This document shows positions 15,892 to 25,800 of a DNA stretch of 38,159 nucleotides, piece by piece. The DNA is from a bacterium. Its GTDB lineage: Bacteria; UBA9089; UBA9088; JAGUXG01. The DNA lies in contig JAGUXG010000211.1 in the NCBI GenBank assembly GCA_020061965.1, positions 1-38,159 of the forward strand, written 5' to 3'. The translations under genes and the position numbers were made by a program. A model generated the notes under the pieces. That model did no database searches. It had not been told where the DNA came from and saw only the letters and a list, made by a program, of their open reading frames with translations. Each line of letters opens with the position of its first letter. Position 1 is the stretch's first letter.

Positions 15892-16458
15892 ATGAAGATA
15901 TTGGGCATCTTAGGCAGTCCAAGAATAGACGGAAATACAGCTATTCTGCTTGATTATGCCCTTTCCGGAGCAAGGAGTGAACAAGCAGAGGTAGAAAAGG
16001 TTATATTAAGAAAGCTCCATTTCACAGGTTGCCTTGAATGTGAAGATACGCGGGATGATGGAGAGTGCCTTATAAATGATGATATGCGGATGCTTTACAA
16101 GAAGATTAGCAGCTCGGATGTCATCATTTTGGCCTCTCCTATATTTTTTGGCAGTCTATCCAGCCAGACAAAGATGATGATTGATAGATTTCAATGCCTC
16201 TGGCAAGCAAAATACATCAGAAAGACCTATAGACAGGAAAAGAAAAGATTGGGCGGTTTTATCTCGGTTGAAGCAAGCAAGAGGCTGGATTTTTTTGAAA
16301 ATGCTAAGGCAATTGTCAAAAATTTCTTTGCCACAATTGATGTTATTTATAAGGAAGAGTTATTTGTCTCAGGGATTGAAAAGAAAGGTGAAATTCTGGA
16401 ACATAAAGACCATTTAGAAAGAGCATGTGAGATGGGGTATAGGCTTATTAAAGAATAA
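15892..16458 (+). CDS. Flavodoxin-fold NADPH-dependent FMN reductase / iron-sulfur flavoprotein family
   Basis: 188 aa flavodoxin-like protein. The N-terminal FMN phosphate loop is ILGSPRIDGNT, and SPIFFGSLSSQTKMMIDR is the second FMN-contact block. A Cys pair (CLECEDT) follows where iron-sulfur flavoproteins carry their cluster motif, but only two cysteines are close together plus one in GECLIND, so cluster binding is uncertain. It follows hisA without a gap and precedes fdhD by 1 nt, so the three are transcribed together. Physiological substrate unknown. Confidence 0.8.
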   Translation: MKILGILGSPRIDGNTAILLDYALSGARSEQAEVEKVILRKLHFTGCLECEDTRDDGECLINDDMRMLYKKISSSDVIILASPIFFGSLSSQTKMMIDRFQCLWQAKYIRKTYRQEKKRLGGFISVEASKRLDFFENAKAIVKNFFATIDVIYKEELFVSGIEKKGEILEHKDHLERACEMGYRLIKE

Positions 16459-16459
16459 T

Positions 16460-17224
16460 ATGAGCAACCAAGAAGTAGTCATCTTAAAGATACGGGATGC
16501 TGAAGTAGAGAAAAGGGTTGATCTTGTGGCAAAGGAAGAACCCATTTCTATTAAGGTAAATGGAAAGAGGATAGCTACTTTAATGGCTACACCTATTGAT
16601 TTAAGAGAGTTGGCTTATGGATTCTTGTATTCTTTGGGTTTGATAAAACAGGCAGAGGATATCTTGTCTATCTCTATCTCTGGCTCTGAAGTGGAGATAA
16701 CAGCAGGGTTAATCAAAGATTTTTCATCGGATGAAGAGGTTCTCACCTCTGGCTGCGGAAAAGGAGTGGTTATTCTGGGCTATCTCCTTGGTAAGATAGA
16801 CTCTAATCTTGTTATATCCACTGAGGCAATTCTCCTTTTGATGGATGAGTTCCAGCTAAAATCTACTGGGTATAAGACCACAGGCGGAGTTCATTCAGCA
16901 GGTATCTCGGATCTCTTGCAGATTCTGGATTTTAAGGAGGACATCGGCAGGCATAATGCTATAGACAAGGTTATAGGCAGCTTTCTTTTGCAAAGGCTCT
17001 CCTTGAAAGACAAGATAATGTTGACCTCAGGTCGCATCACCTCTGAGGTGGTTGTGAAGTGTGTCCGAGCAGAAATACCCATCCTTATCTCAAGGTCATC
17101 TCCAACAGATATGGCCATCACCCTTGCTGAGCAATCAGGCTTAACCCTGGTTGGATTTGCTCGCAAAAAGAGGATAAATCTCTATACTCACACTGAAAGG
17201 ATTATATATATTATACCCAAGTAA
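16460..17224 (+). CDS. fdhD: Sulfur carrier FdhD for formate dehydrogenase
   Basis: 254 aa from the ATG at 16460, one base after the flavoprotein stop; longer upstream starts overlap that gene. FdhD transfers sulfur from IscS to the bis-MGD cofactor of formate dehydrogenases. Family blocks present: EEPISIKVNGK, DLRELAYGFLYSLGLI, TGGVHSAGI, EDIGRHNAIDKVIG and LTSGRITSEVVVKC. The sulfur-transfer loop reads TSGCGKG with one cysteine (residue 99), not the E. coli C-x2-C pair; one Cys is common in the wider family. The last codons (IIPK-stop) lie inside repeat element A. It implies that a molybdenum or tungsten formate dehydrogenase is encoded elsewhere. Confidence 0.93.
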   Translation: MSNQEVVILKIRDAEVEKRVDLVAKEEPISIKVNGKRIATLMATPIDLRELAYGFLYSLGLIKQAEDILSISISGSEVEITAGLIKDFSSDEEVLTSGCGKGVVILGYLLGKIDSNLVISTEAILLLMDEFQLKSTGYKTTGGVHSAGISDLLQILDFKEDIGRHNAIDKVIGSFLLQRLSLKDKIMLTSGRITSEVVVKCVRAEIPILISRSSPTDMAITLAEQSGLTLVGFARKKRINLYTHTERIIYIIPK

Positions 17225-17358
17225 ATCAGGTTTACAAAGAGAGCCTGAGGTTGTAAGTTTAGGATGTTGTAAGTTGTATGTTATTTGTTCTGCTTCTTCA
17301 ACCTACAACTTACAACCTACAACAAAAATTTTCGCTAGGCCTGTTGCTTTTGGGTATA
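17212..17358. mobile_element. Heptamer-hairpin element A (147 bp)
   Basis: Inverted ends TATACCCAA (17212-17220) and TTGGGTATA (17350-17358), each followed inward by a CAGG-T/C-TA motif (CAGGTTTACAAAG on the left, CAGGCCTAGCGAAAAT on the right, read inward). The core is a long hairpin: GTTGTAAGTTGTATGTT (17267-17283 region) pairs with AACCTACAACTTACAAC (17300-17316 region), all in 7-nt steps. It fills the gap between the convergent 3' ends of fdhD and bamA, so it may act as a bidirectional terminator. It carries the fdhD stop codon. About 85 percent of the first 70 bp equals copy B. Confidence 0.65.
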
Positions 17359-17361
17359 AAA

Positions 17362-19536
17362 CTAAAACGATGGTCCTATGCTGAAATGGAATTGAGACTC
17401 TTCTTTTTCCTCCATAGGCCAGGCATAGTCAAACTGCAAGGGTCCAACAGGCGAGTTAAACCTTATCCCAAATCCATAGCCAGATTTCAGGTCCAATAGC
17501 TCTTCTTGCCCTCTCTTCCAAACTTGACCGCTGTCAAAGAATAGAGCAAAGGTCAATCCCTTTCCGAGTGGAAGCCTGTATTCAAGATTTCCCAGAAAGA
17601 ATGAGTCTCCACCACCTGATGAAGGATGAATAGACCTTTCATTATAGCCCCTGACTGTCCTTGCCCCACCTAGGTAAAACTTCTCATAATCTGGGATATT
17701 ATCTTCGCCTATCGGGTTTATAAACCCAAAGTTTGTATGAAGACAGATGATAAACTTCCAGAAACTCGGGTGATACCAGCTTGTCTCAAATATCGGCTTA
17801 TAAAAGTCAATATCGCCTCCAAGGATTCCACCTGCTGTCTCACAAGAAAGGGATAGCTTACCACCCCTTTCTGGCTCAAATATGTTTGGAGCCCTTGTGT
17901 CACGGCTGATACCTGTCTCAATCCCGCTTGTAGTGGCGTATCTATCCTCCCATTTTTTCTTCCAATCCTTTACATCAGCAGGTGCAGAATCTTCTATGTC
18001 AGTGAACCTGCTCTGGTCAAGCTTGTATTTTATATAGACGCGGTTGAATGTCCGTATTGGCTTTCCAAGAGAGATATAGCCACCCCTCTTACTCTCCTTA
18101 TAACTATCCCTTGAAAGCTCATTATTCCAGGCTCCAAGACCAAGAGAGATTGGCCTATCCAAAAACCAGGGGTCAGTGAAGCTCACCTCATAGTTCAATA
18201 TCTTCTTTCCAAAATCACTTTTGATGTTGGCAGAATAGCCTTTCCCAAAGAGATTGACCACATTCAACTGAACAGAGCCAGCCAGACCTGTCTGATTTGA
18301 GTAATTCACCCCAAATAGCCCTGTGCCACGCTTACCCTCCTCCACCTCTATCTTCACTACTTTCTTATTCTCATTTGAGCCAGAGAGGATAGAGAGATCA
18401 ACATTATCAAAGAAGCCTAAGAGTGCTAATTTATGTCTGCTCTTACTCACCTTGTCCCAGGAGAGAATCTCACCCTCTTTCATCAGAAGCTCCCTCATTA
18501 TAACCTTATCCTTTGTCCTCTTGTTGCCAACAATCTCAATCTTTTCTATATAAGATAATTCGCCTTCTTCTATGAAGAGAGAGTAGTCTATTGTCTTCTC
18601 TTTTATCTTGTAAGAAGGGATTGTAACCACCTGGGCAGAGATATAACCCTTTTCATAATAGAGATTGCCTATGGATCTAAAATCCCTATCCAAAAGCCCT
18701 TGGCTGAAAACAGAGCCTTCTTTTAGAGTCATCACCTTTCTAATCTCTGGCTCTGAAAAGAGGCTGTTTCCAGTTATATCTATCTTTCCAATCTTATATT
18801 TGCTCCCTTCAGAGATAGGAATCTCCACCATCAACCCCTTTTTCTTCTCATTAAATGATACTATTGGTTTCGCTATAACCACCTTAGCAAAGCCATCATT
18901 TAAGTAAAGGTCTGTAAGGGAGTCTATATCTGTTTCAAGCTCCTGTTGGATATAGGCATCACCTTTACTTGTTTTTATCTTTCCTCTTAAACGATGCGCG
19001 GATATGGATTTGTTGCCAGAAAACTTCACCTCCTTTATCTTACAGCCCTTTCCCTCATTTATTGTGAAGATAAGCTCTTCTCCTTTTATCTCGTAAGTTA
19101 TTGTGGCAAAATAAAAGCCTTCATTTCTGTAGAAGGTGGTGATAGATGCCTTTGCTTCTTCTACCTTCGGAATAAAGAGAGGGTCTCTCTCTTTTATTCC
19201 CAATGTTTTCTCAATATCATCACTTTTCTTCTCCTTTTGCCCGGAGAAGGAGATAGTTCCAATCAAAGGCACCTCATGGACAAGAAAAGAGAGGGTAATA
19301 GAGCCTTCTTTTTCTATAATTTCACAGGAGAGATCAGAGAATTCTTCCATTTTATAAATGGCTTTTATCCAATCAGCGGTCTTCTTTTGTAAAAACTCAT
19401 CCCCTTCTTTTACCCCTGCCATAGAAAGAATCTTCTCTTTCTCTATCCTCTTGTTCCCGCAAACCTCTACCCTTTCAATAATCCTTGGAAATCCCAAAGA
19501 TGCAAAAAAGATACTAAACAACAAACATTTTCTCAT
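17362..19536 (-). CDS. bamA: Outer membrane protein assembly factor BamA
   Basis: 724 aa from the ATG at 19536, chosen because GGAGG sits 5 nt upstream; the ATG at 19551 lacks a site. A signal peptide (about 1-17) is followed by POTRA repeats to about residue 335 (e.g. IERVEVCGNKRIEKEKIL and YIEKIEIVGNKRTKDKVI, the typical I-x-G-N-x-R/K-T pattern), and a 16-strand Omp85 barrel. The VRGY motif of the barrel loop 6 is present (GGARTVRGYNE). It ends in Phe (FHFSIGPSF), as expected for a BAM substrate. It inserts beta-barrels into the outer membrane. The gene ends 4 nt from element A. Confidence 0.94.
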   Translation of the reverse strand: MRKCLLFSIFFASLGFPRIIERVEVCGNKRIEKEKILSMAGVKEGDEFLQKKTADWIKAIYKMEEFSDLSCEIIEKEGSITLSFLVHEVPLIGTISFSGQKEKKSDDIEKTLGIKERDPLFIPKVEEAKASITTFYRNEGFYFATITYEIKGEELIFTINEGKGCKIKEVKFSGNKSISAHRLRGKIKTSKGDAYIQQELETDIDSLTDLYLNDGFAKVVIAKPIVSFNEKKKGLMVEIPISEGSKYKIGKIDITGNSLFSEPEIRKVMTLKEGSVFSQGLLDRDFRSIGNLYYEKGYISAQVVTIPSYKIKEKTIDYSLFIEEGELSYIEKIEIVGNKRTKDKVIMRELLMKEGEILSWDKVSKSRHKLALLGFFDNVDLSILSGSNENKKVVKIEVEEGKRGTGLFGVNYSNQTGLAGSVQLNVVNLFGKGYSANIKSDFGKKILNYEVSFTDPWFLDRPISLGLGAWNNELSRDSYKESKRGGYISLGKPIRTFNRVYIKYKLDQSRFTDIEDSAPADVKDWKKKWEDRYATTSGIETGISRDTRAPNIFEPERGGKLSLSCETAGGILGGDIDFYKPIFETSWYHPSFWKFIICLHTNFGFINPIGEDNIPDYEKFYLGGARTVRGYNERSIHPSSGGGDSFFLGNLEYRLPLGKGLTFALFFDSGQVWKRGQEELLDLKSGYGFGIRFNSPVGPLQFDYAWPMEEKEESQFHFSIGPSF

Positions 19537-19563
19537 TTTTCCTCCATTCATAATATTCGTGGT

Positions 19564-21225
19564 TTATTTTACTATTCCAATCTTGCCTACGGACTTTCCT
19601 CCACCTCCTCCTGTTACTACATAGACATAGACGCCTGAAGCAATCTTTCCTTCAGATATATTCCATTCTTGTGGAGATTTAGTCACAGGTATCTCCTTCA
19701 CCAATTCTCCTGCGATGTTATATATCTTAATAATAGCCCCATTGCTCATATTTGCAAAGTTGATTGTGTTACTCTTCTTGCAGGGGTTAGGATAAACCTT
19801 GACATGGTTGTTGTCTGGAGCAAAGGTGACTAATCCAAGTGGAACAACCCAGGTAAGATGGGTAAGGGTTCCGTAAATGATATTTTTGTCAGTATCAGGC
19901 CATGAGCTTGGGACGATATTCCAGGTGTTGCTTCCTGCGTTGTATGTGTAGAGTCTCAAGGTCGATTCGTCTATGCCGCCAAGATTAGCCTTCTTGTATG
20001 GAACCTCAACAAATATGACAAACCCTTCATGAAATTCTGTCCCTGATGTTCCGGTTATAGTAACATCTATGCAGACACCAATGGGTTTGGCAGGCTTTTC
20101 AACAGTAGTGAAGGTTGCAGAATCCCTGGCATCTTTAATTGTTATCACAAAACACTCGGTCAATGTGCCTGTTTCTATTGTGGCTATTGTTCCGTGTTCG
20201 TTTTCAACTATAACAGGGGTGTTTTTGTCAATGTAAATAAGAATCGTTCCTTTTCCTGTCCTTGTTCCTGATGTAACTGTAATGGTGTCAATCCCTGTAT
20301 TAAGGGATTTGGTTATAGTCAGGCTTCCTCTCCATTCTGCATTGATTATGCCTGTAGTATTAGTAGAGATAGTATTTGTCAGATCGGTGATAAGAGCTGT
20401 CCCATTATAGGTTGTTGGATTATTGTCTTTGTCATAAGGGATGATGGTCAGGGTAAAGGTGGCTTTTGTGGGGATAATGATATTATCAGGTGATGCCTCT
20501 ACCTTAAAATAATGAGCATATCCTGCGGCAACTGTGATTGCTTCTGTGGTATCGGTATGAACAGAGTCTGTGGCTGTGATTGTTCCTACTCCTACTCTGG
20601 TTGGATCAAATATGGTCATTGTGCTATAAGTTGGGTTGCAAGTGCCAATCCCTTCAAGGATTGTCCATGTGCCTGCTACATAGCCAATCAGGTTATTCTG
20701 ATTATCATAGCCTCTGAGATATAGAGTGAGGGTGCCATCTGTAGTGATGTTTACTGTTCCAATCTCAATACCTACTTGGTCCTCTATTCTTATCTTGGTG
20801 AGAGAACCTGTTGGGACACCAGAAAGCTCATTTGATCTATCTGACTCATTACCTGCCTTATCGTAAGCTGATATAACAATGTAATAACAAGTGCCATTGG
20901 TCAGACTATCAAGGGTAGAGCTGGTAGAAACAAAGACAGAGACCACTTGTGTATATGTCCCTGATTGTGTGCCATAATGAATCTTGTATCCAGCAAGGTT
21001 TGTGTCTGTGCCGGGTGTCCATGAGAGATTCAGTCTTCCATCTTGTGCTGGATTTTCAACTGATATCAAGGTTGGAATAGCAGGTTTTGTAGTATCAACT
21101 ATGATTGAAGTATCACTTCCTGTAACGGATTCTATATTGCCTGCAATATCCCCTGCCTTAGTGTAAAAGAACCATAAACCATCAGTATCGGTCCCAGGTA
21201 AGTTGCAGGTAAAGGTGCCTACCAT
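19564..21225 (-). CDS. FN3 / Ig-like secreted protein with type IX-like C-terminal sorting domain (C-terminal part of split gene)
   Basis: 553 aa, with no signal peptide of its own. A FN3-like domain (about 48-135, from IPTLISVENPAQDG) is followed by invasin/Big-like repeats (about 140-330), a region ending in THLTWVVPLG, and a C-terminal sorting-type domain (about 470-553): VKVYPNPCKK, IKIYNIAGELVKEI, ASGVYVYVV, and a basic end. This last pattern is that of type IX secretion CTDs and FlgD-like folds. The reading frame stays open upstream of the ATG through at least 30 codons and overlaps the beta-helix ORF, so the pair looks like a single gene interrupted by a -1 frame change at 21243-21249. 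Confidence 0.7.
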   Translation of the reverse strand: MVGTFTCNLPGTDTDGLWFFYTKAGDIAGNIESVTGSDTSIIVDTTKPAIPTLISVENPAQDGRLNLSWTPGTDTNLAGYKIHYGTQSGTYTQVVSVFVSTSSTLDSLTNGTCYYIVISAYDKAGNESDRSNELSGVPTGSLTKIRIEDQVGIEIGTVNITTDGTLTLYLRGYDNQNNLIGYVAGTWTILEGIGTCNPTYSTMTIFDPTRVGVGTITATDSVHTDTTEAITVAAGYAHYFKVEASPDNIIIPTKATFTLTIIPYDKDNNPTTYNGTALITDLTNTISTNTTGIINAEWRGSLTITKSLNTGIDTITVTSGTRTGKGTILIYIDKNTPVIVENEHGTIATIETGTLTECFVITIKDARDSATFTTVEKPAKPIGVCIDVTITGTSGTEFHEGFVIFVEVPYKKANLGGIDESTLRLYTYNAGSNTWNIVPSSWPDTDKNIIYGTLTHLTWVVPLGLVTFAPDNNHVKVYPNPCKKSNTINFANMSNGAIIKIYNIAGELVKEIPVTKSPQEWNISEGKIASGVYVYVVTGGGGGKSVGKIGIVK

Positions 21226-22148
21226 AATCGTTTCAGAGATTGAAAAAAATTGACAGATAAGATATACCCATGCCCCTCCTTGTTTAAAGGTGCAATTGCA
21301 TCGTGGTAAATCCTTATTATTCCCTGATATTCATAAGCACCCATATCAACGATGCAAACTATCCTTGGGTTGCCATCTTTGTCGGTTGATGTCCCGAAGA
21401 TTCCTGGAGCTGTGTTTAAGCCCTTGTCTATGCAGGGTGAGGTTGCCTGAAGATGATAATCACCCCCTCCGATGAATTGTGGGTTAGCAGATATACCGTG
21501 TGGCCCAGCAGAACAGTTGCAGTAATTATTCCCATTACCCCAGACATCATTGTAATCGATGGTTGGGAAGGAAGATTCGCAGTAGATGCCATACCCGTTA
21601 TTCCCTGATATAGTATTGTTGGTGATGGTTGGGAAGGAAGATTTGCAGTAGATGCCATCCCAGCTATTCCCTGATATGGTGTTGTTGGTGATGGTTGGGG
21701 AGGGAGATTCGCAGTAGATGCCACCCTCGTCATTCCCTGATATAGTATTATTGGTAATGGTAGGGCTGCCATTACTGCAAGTTATTCCAAAGCCACAATC
21801 ATCCGCCCCAGTAATAGTAAAATTTGATATTGAGGCATTATTGGTAGCTATGCCAATAAAGGTTACCGTATTTATATTATCAATCCCTTCTGCAGTAATT
21901 GTCGTAGAATCCCTTCCTGCACCAACTAAGGCAATCCCCTTATTGATATAAACCGCCTCTGTATAAATCCCGGCCGCAACCGAAACCGTCCCTCCCACAG
22001 GACACGCATCTACTCCTGTCTGAATAGTCTCATAACTCCCAATAAATCCTCCAGAGGCATTATAAACAGTAATTGTCCCTGCTGCCTCTGCTATTCCTGT
22101 TCCCATCACCATCCCCAAAACCATTCCATAAACAAATGCTTTCTTCAT
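21219..22148 (-). CDS. Secreted right-handed beta-helix protein (N-terminal part of split gene)
   Basis: 309 aa. A clear signal peptide (about 1-22, ending GIAEAA) and an AGGAGG ribosome-binding site precede it. The protein then shows a DUF1565-like opening (TIQTGVDACPVGGTVSVAAGIYTEAVYINK) that continues into parallel beta-helix repeats of 22 residues (SPTITNNTISGN..GIYCES, four units) and ends with the common GAYEYQG motif. Expected in the periplasm or on the surface; carbohydrate binding or adhesion is typical but unproven. It loses its frame after GHGYILSVNFF and stops eight codons later, just where the second ORF takes over. Confidence 0.75.
   Translation of the reverse strand: MKKAFVYGMVLGMVMGTGIAEAAGTITVYNASGGFIGSYETIQTGVDACPVGGTVSVAAGIYTEAVYINKGIALVGAGRDSTTITAEGIDNINTVTFIGIATNNASISNFTITGADDCGFGITCSNGSPTITNNTISGNDEGGIYCESPSPTITNNTISGNSWDGIYCKSSFPTITNNTISGNNGYGIYCESSFPTIDYNDVWGNGNNYCNCSAGPHGISANPQFIGGGDYHLQATSPCIDKGLNTAPGIFGTSTDKDGNPRIVCIVDMGAYEYQGIIRIYHDAIAPLNKEGHGYILSVNFFQSLKRLW
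21243..21249 (-). other. U7 slippery run at junction of the split secreted gene
   Basis: On the minus strand the 0 frame reads AA[T TTT TTT]CAA, i.e. X-XXY-YYZ with all U. Slipping back one base takes the ribosome from the beta-helix frame into the FN3/sorting-domain frame, whose ORF is open here. The 0-frame stop (TAG, 21221-21219) follows shortly. It could be programmed -1 frameshifting, a homopolymer phase switch, or a true or sequencing indel. Confidence 0.45.
21561..21758 (-). repeat. Three 66-bp tandem repeats coding beta-helix coils
   Basis: Units start at 21561, 21627 and 21693 (GGTTGGGAAGG or GGTTGGGGAGG each), period 66 bp, i.e. 22 residues, with a degenerate fourth unit from 21759. 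They encode PTITNNTISGN-type coils. High DNA identity between units indicates recent expansion within the gene. Confidence 0.8.
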
Positions 22149-22164
22149 TTTAACCTCCTATTTT

Positions 22165-22527
22165 TTAAATTAAATTTAATCCAAGGGCATCTTTTAAGCA
22201 TTCGTTTACCTTTTGAATTCCTGCCTCAGAAAGCTTCCCAAGAACTTTGATGATCATTGACTTGTTTATGGTAAGCAATGATTCACATTTGATGACTGAA
22301 GGAACTTTTATTCCTGCTTTTAAGATTTCAGCTTCATCAATCAGATATTGGGTTGATTCTCTCTTCCTTGAGATATTAGATGTGCAAATAGCTATAATTA
22401 TATCATTGAGCCTCTCATTGTTTAGGTCTTTTGAGACGATTAGGCCAGGTCTTAGTTTGAGCTTTTTCAGCTCCTCTGAAGGCATTGGAACTTTGCAGAG
22501 AATAATATTACCCCTACCCAACTTCAT
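22165..22527 (-). CDS. PemK/MazF-family toxin
   Basis: About 120 aa from the ATG at 22527, which has GAGG 9 nt upstream; an ATG six codons earlier is possible. The MazF/PemK pattern is seen as LGRGNIILCKVPM, then LRPGLIVSKDLNNERLNDIIIAICTSNI, and S-V-I-K-C-E-S-L-L-T-I-N-K-S at the second conserved block. Such proteins are mRNA interferases. The start overlaps the end of the upstream antitoxin gene by 14 nt, the usual antitoxin-first order. Confidence 0.85.
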   Translation of the reverse strand: MKLGRGNIILCKVPMPSEELKKLKLRPGLIVSKDLNNERLNDIIIAICTSNISRKRESTQYLIDEAEILKAGIKVPSVIKCESLLTINKSMIIKVLGKLSEAGIQKVNECLKDALGLNLI

Positions 22528-22735
22528 CCTTAAACACCTCATCATAAATGTCGTTTTCAGGGCTTAGCCAGTCTTGATAAGCCTTTGAGCTCATCTGCAT
22601 CTTCCAAATATCTTTAGATTCTTCGCTGTCTCTTAAATAAGATGCAAAATCAATTACTGTCGCTAACTTGCTTTCTGGAAGGTGCCGGATTATCTCCAAA
22701 ACCTTCATCCTATCACCTTCAACTGCTACCTTCAT
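22514..22735 (-). CDS. Antitoxin of the PemK/MazF pair
   Basis: 73 aa from the ATG at 22735, supported by AAGGAGG upstream; an in-frame ATG at 22777 lies beyond the -10 box and is rejected. The middle (ILEIIRHLPESKLATVIDFASYLRDSEE-type helix, visible as LPESKLATVIDFASYL) resembles the short helical N-terminus of several VapB/DUF2281-like antitoxins, and the C-terminal acidic part (DWLSPENDIYDEVF) would bind the toxin. The family assignment is tentative, but the pairing is clear from the overlap. Confidence 0.75.
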   Translation of the reverse strand: MKVAVEGDRMKVLEIIRHLPESKLATVIDFASYLRDSEESKDIWKMQMSSKAYQDWLSPENDIYDEVFKDEVG

Positions 22736-22766
22736 AGCAAAACACCTCCTTAACCTTTTCTTATCA

Positions 22767-22772
22767 TTATAC
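22767..22772 (-). promoter_or_regulatory. Extended -10 promoter of the toxin-antitoxin pair
   Basis: Minus-strand TGG-TATAAT (hexamer 22772-22767) has a TGn extension and no good -35. It lies 31 nt before the antitoxin ATG. The remaining bases to 22890 (tamB-like stop) hold nothing I recognise. Confidence 0.5.
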
Positions 22773-22890
22773 CACAAATCAGTTTCTGAAACCTGCTATC
22801 TTTTTCTTATCAACTCTCTGCCCCAATCGAGACTGTCCCTCCAATTGAAAGGAAAATGGGAAATTCATTTCTTTTTCACCTAAACACATA

Positions 22891-25800
22891 CTAAAAACCA
22901 AACCTTCTTTTGACGCTCACCTCTATCTCTTTCATTATCTTTTCTGTCTCAGGCGTGTACAGACATTTCAGGTATGTCCTCCTTCCCATCAACCATTCAG
23001 CACCTATCTTATGCCTATACCTGTATCTTTCTTCTTCTCCTGCTTCAATCAGGCAATCATACAGGAGATAAAGCCTGTCTGTCAAATACTTTCCACAGAT
23101 AATCTCTGTACCAGAAAAAGCGTATTCATAGCCTTTGGAATCCTTGCTCAATGCCTTCTCAACAAAGGAAGAGCTTAGCTCAACATCCATACCGAGCGTA
23201 CCCCTTAAGACACTTGAGGCTTCCTTTGTTATCTTCTTTCCCATCAATCTTCCGAAGAATGTGGTCACAAGCCCTCTTATCCCGGCTGAACCCTTCTCTC
23301 CTGTCTGAAGAAGCTTTATCAATTCTTCCTGTGTCATTGGAGGAGACTCATCAGGGGCGCTGAGAAGAAGCTCTATTGGTAGATTCATTACTCCTTTGTG
23401 AGAAAGCAGGAGTCTTGTTCCATCTCTCTTTGCCTCTGCCTCTCCAAAAAGATACGGAAGGCCTTCCCGAAACTCTAAAGTAGCTTCTTTTATAGCAAAG
23501 CTCTGGCTAAGATAGTCAACATCACCTTTTTTTGCCCAGGAAGAGCCAGCAACCTCTATTCTTCCATCCCTTTTCTTCATCATAATCCAGCTTCCTTCAG
23601 CAAGCTCTATCTTCGCCCAGGGGTTATAGTATCTAACATTCTGTTTTGCAGAAAGCCTTATGCCTTGCAGGATGTTTTGAAGATATAAAGGCATCTCTTT
23701 CTCAGCCTTTGTTTCTGGTGGCCAGGTAAACTCTGTGTTGTAGAATGAAATCTCACCAGCTCCTATTGGAAGATCCCCTTCTCTTTTGACTGATACCTCA
23801 GCCTTTACCTCTCCGCTAACAAGACCTGGAATCTTTATAGCCATGGCATCGCCCTCTGTTCTGATTAAAAGCTCTTGTCTCTCTAATGAAAGCTCTTTTG
23901 AATAGGCAAAGATTTTGGTCTTGCCTGCGCTGGCAGAAAGATTAGAGAGCCTTGCCTTCCCATCTTCTATGGACAAAGAAGCGACAACATTTGATAAAAT
24001 CTCTGAGATTACAGGAACCTTGAGGGAATCTGCCCTTAGAGAAAGCCCTCCATTTATCTCAGGGTCATCAAGGTCTCCTTCTATCTTAAGCTCACCTTGT
24101 ATGTGACCAGAGCCTGAAAGATACGGCAGATTCTGTAAATGAAAAGGGAGCAGGCAAAGAGAGAGACTACCCACATTCTCCTCTGGATTGATAGACCCAG
24201 ATAGGATCAAAGCCTCCTCTGGAAGAAGAAGCCTGAGGTCAACAAGCCAATCCTTCTCCTCAATTCCTATCTTGCCCAAGATGCCTGCTTTTCTATGAAA
24301 ATGTGCAAACTCCCAACCTTTTTTTGGAATATAAGAGATAAGATTGGAAATGTCTGGGATCTTGTATCCGGAGATGGATGTATCAGAAAGATGAGTCTCT
24401 CCATTTAGGGATTCTTTGGTGGCTGATCCAGAAAAGGATAGATCAGAACTTAGCCAAAGTCCGAATATCTCAAAGTTGTCAAGATCTGCTTCTAATCTTA
24501 TCTCACCGCTATTTCCATCTATGATAAATTTTGAAAGGCTTATCGTTCCCAAATCTTTTCTAAACTGAAACCATTGAGTAGAAAACCTTTTATCGGTGAG
24601 ACTAAATTCTAATTCTCCTGCACCTGTCTCTATGGCCTCAAATAAGCTTGCTTCAGAAAGGGTGAGGCTTCCAGAAAAGGATGGATTTGCAAGGAGACCT
24701 TTGATTGTTGTTGTGCCACTTAACCTTCCCCGAATAGTTTCTGGTAGGGAAAAGAAGTTGATTATTCTGCCTAATTCTTCATTCTCAAATCTCATCTGGC
24801 CATTGATGCTCTTTTCTGCAATGCTATAGTCTGCGTCAAGAAAGATGTTGTGTAGCCTTGCCTTTCTCATGGTGAGTTTATCCCCTATCAGAGCAAAATC
24901 CAGCCTGAATTTTGGATTTTGGCAAGAAAGCTGACCGAAAATAGTAGGATTATCTATTTCTCCAACAACCCTTCCCTGAAAGTCTGCCAAGATTCCTTTC
25001 AGCCTATCAGATATATGGGAAAGGTCAAACAAGATGGCCAGAATCTCTATATTTACTCCATTGGTATCTATATTACCTGAACCATGAAGGGCGGTCTTTT
25101 TATCAACTATCACCTCTATCTTCTTAAAATTTATCCCTTTTTCTATAGAGAATTCTGTCTTCAGCTTCTCAAAAGGAATATTTCCAACGCTTCCAGAGCC
25201 AGATAAAAATCCAGTCTTTTCAAGGCAAGAAAGCTCTATCTCTGCATTCAGTCTCTTCCCCCTTATCATCCTATCTTTAACCTGAATGAAAGATTTGATA
25301 TTCCTCTTATTGTCTATCTCTCCCTTCAAATTTGTACCAGTCTCAAGCAAGAGCGCGAACCCTATCCTATCTTTCTTTGGAGCAATCTCTCCTTTTAGGC
25401 TTTCGGCTATACTAGTGTTTTCATAGAAAAGATTCTTTGCCTCTATAGATATAACCTCCTTCTTTCTCTCGACGATCGCCTCAAAGGATGTTCTCCCTGA
25501 AACAAATAGCTTATATCTTTCTCCTTGTTTGGTGAAGGCTATCTTCTCTCCTCTGTTTGGAAGTTCTATCTCACCAGAAAGAATTGGATTCTCCGGGCTT
25601 CCTGAGACTGTCACAGTCCCCTGTCCTATTTCTCCTTTTAGACCTGAATGAACTATGCCTAAATCTAATTTGTCAAAGATAGCTTTTATATCTATCTTGG
25701 GAAATATCTCTCCGCAGATACTGGCCGTTTGAATCCTGGCATTCTGTATCCTTAACTTGCCGGCCTTGTATAAAAAGTCTGAAGCAAAGGGAATGGTCTT

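Noticed and set aside
21260..21300. TATACCCA at 21264 as another end of the repeat element
   Set aside because: The following bases do not match the CAGGTCTAGC motif and no partner end was found.
21428..21772. Repeat-rich 114-aa minus-strand ORF in another frame
   Set aside because: Its repeats are the beta-helix 66-bp units read out of frame.
21561..21790. Regular 66-bp repeats that might suggest a CRISPR array
   Set aside because: Repeats are contiguous without unique spacers, keep one reading frame, and encode beta-helix coils; no cas genes are present.
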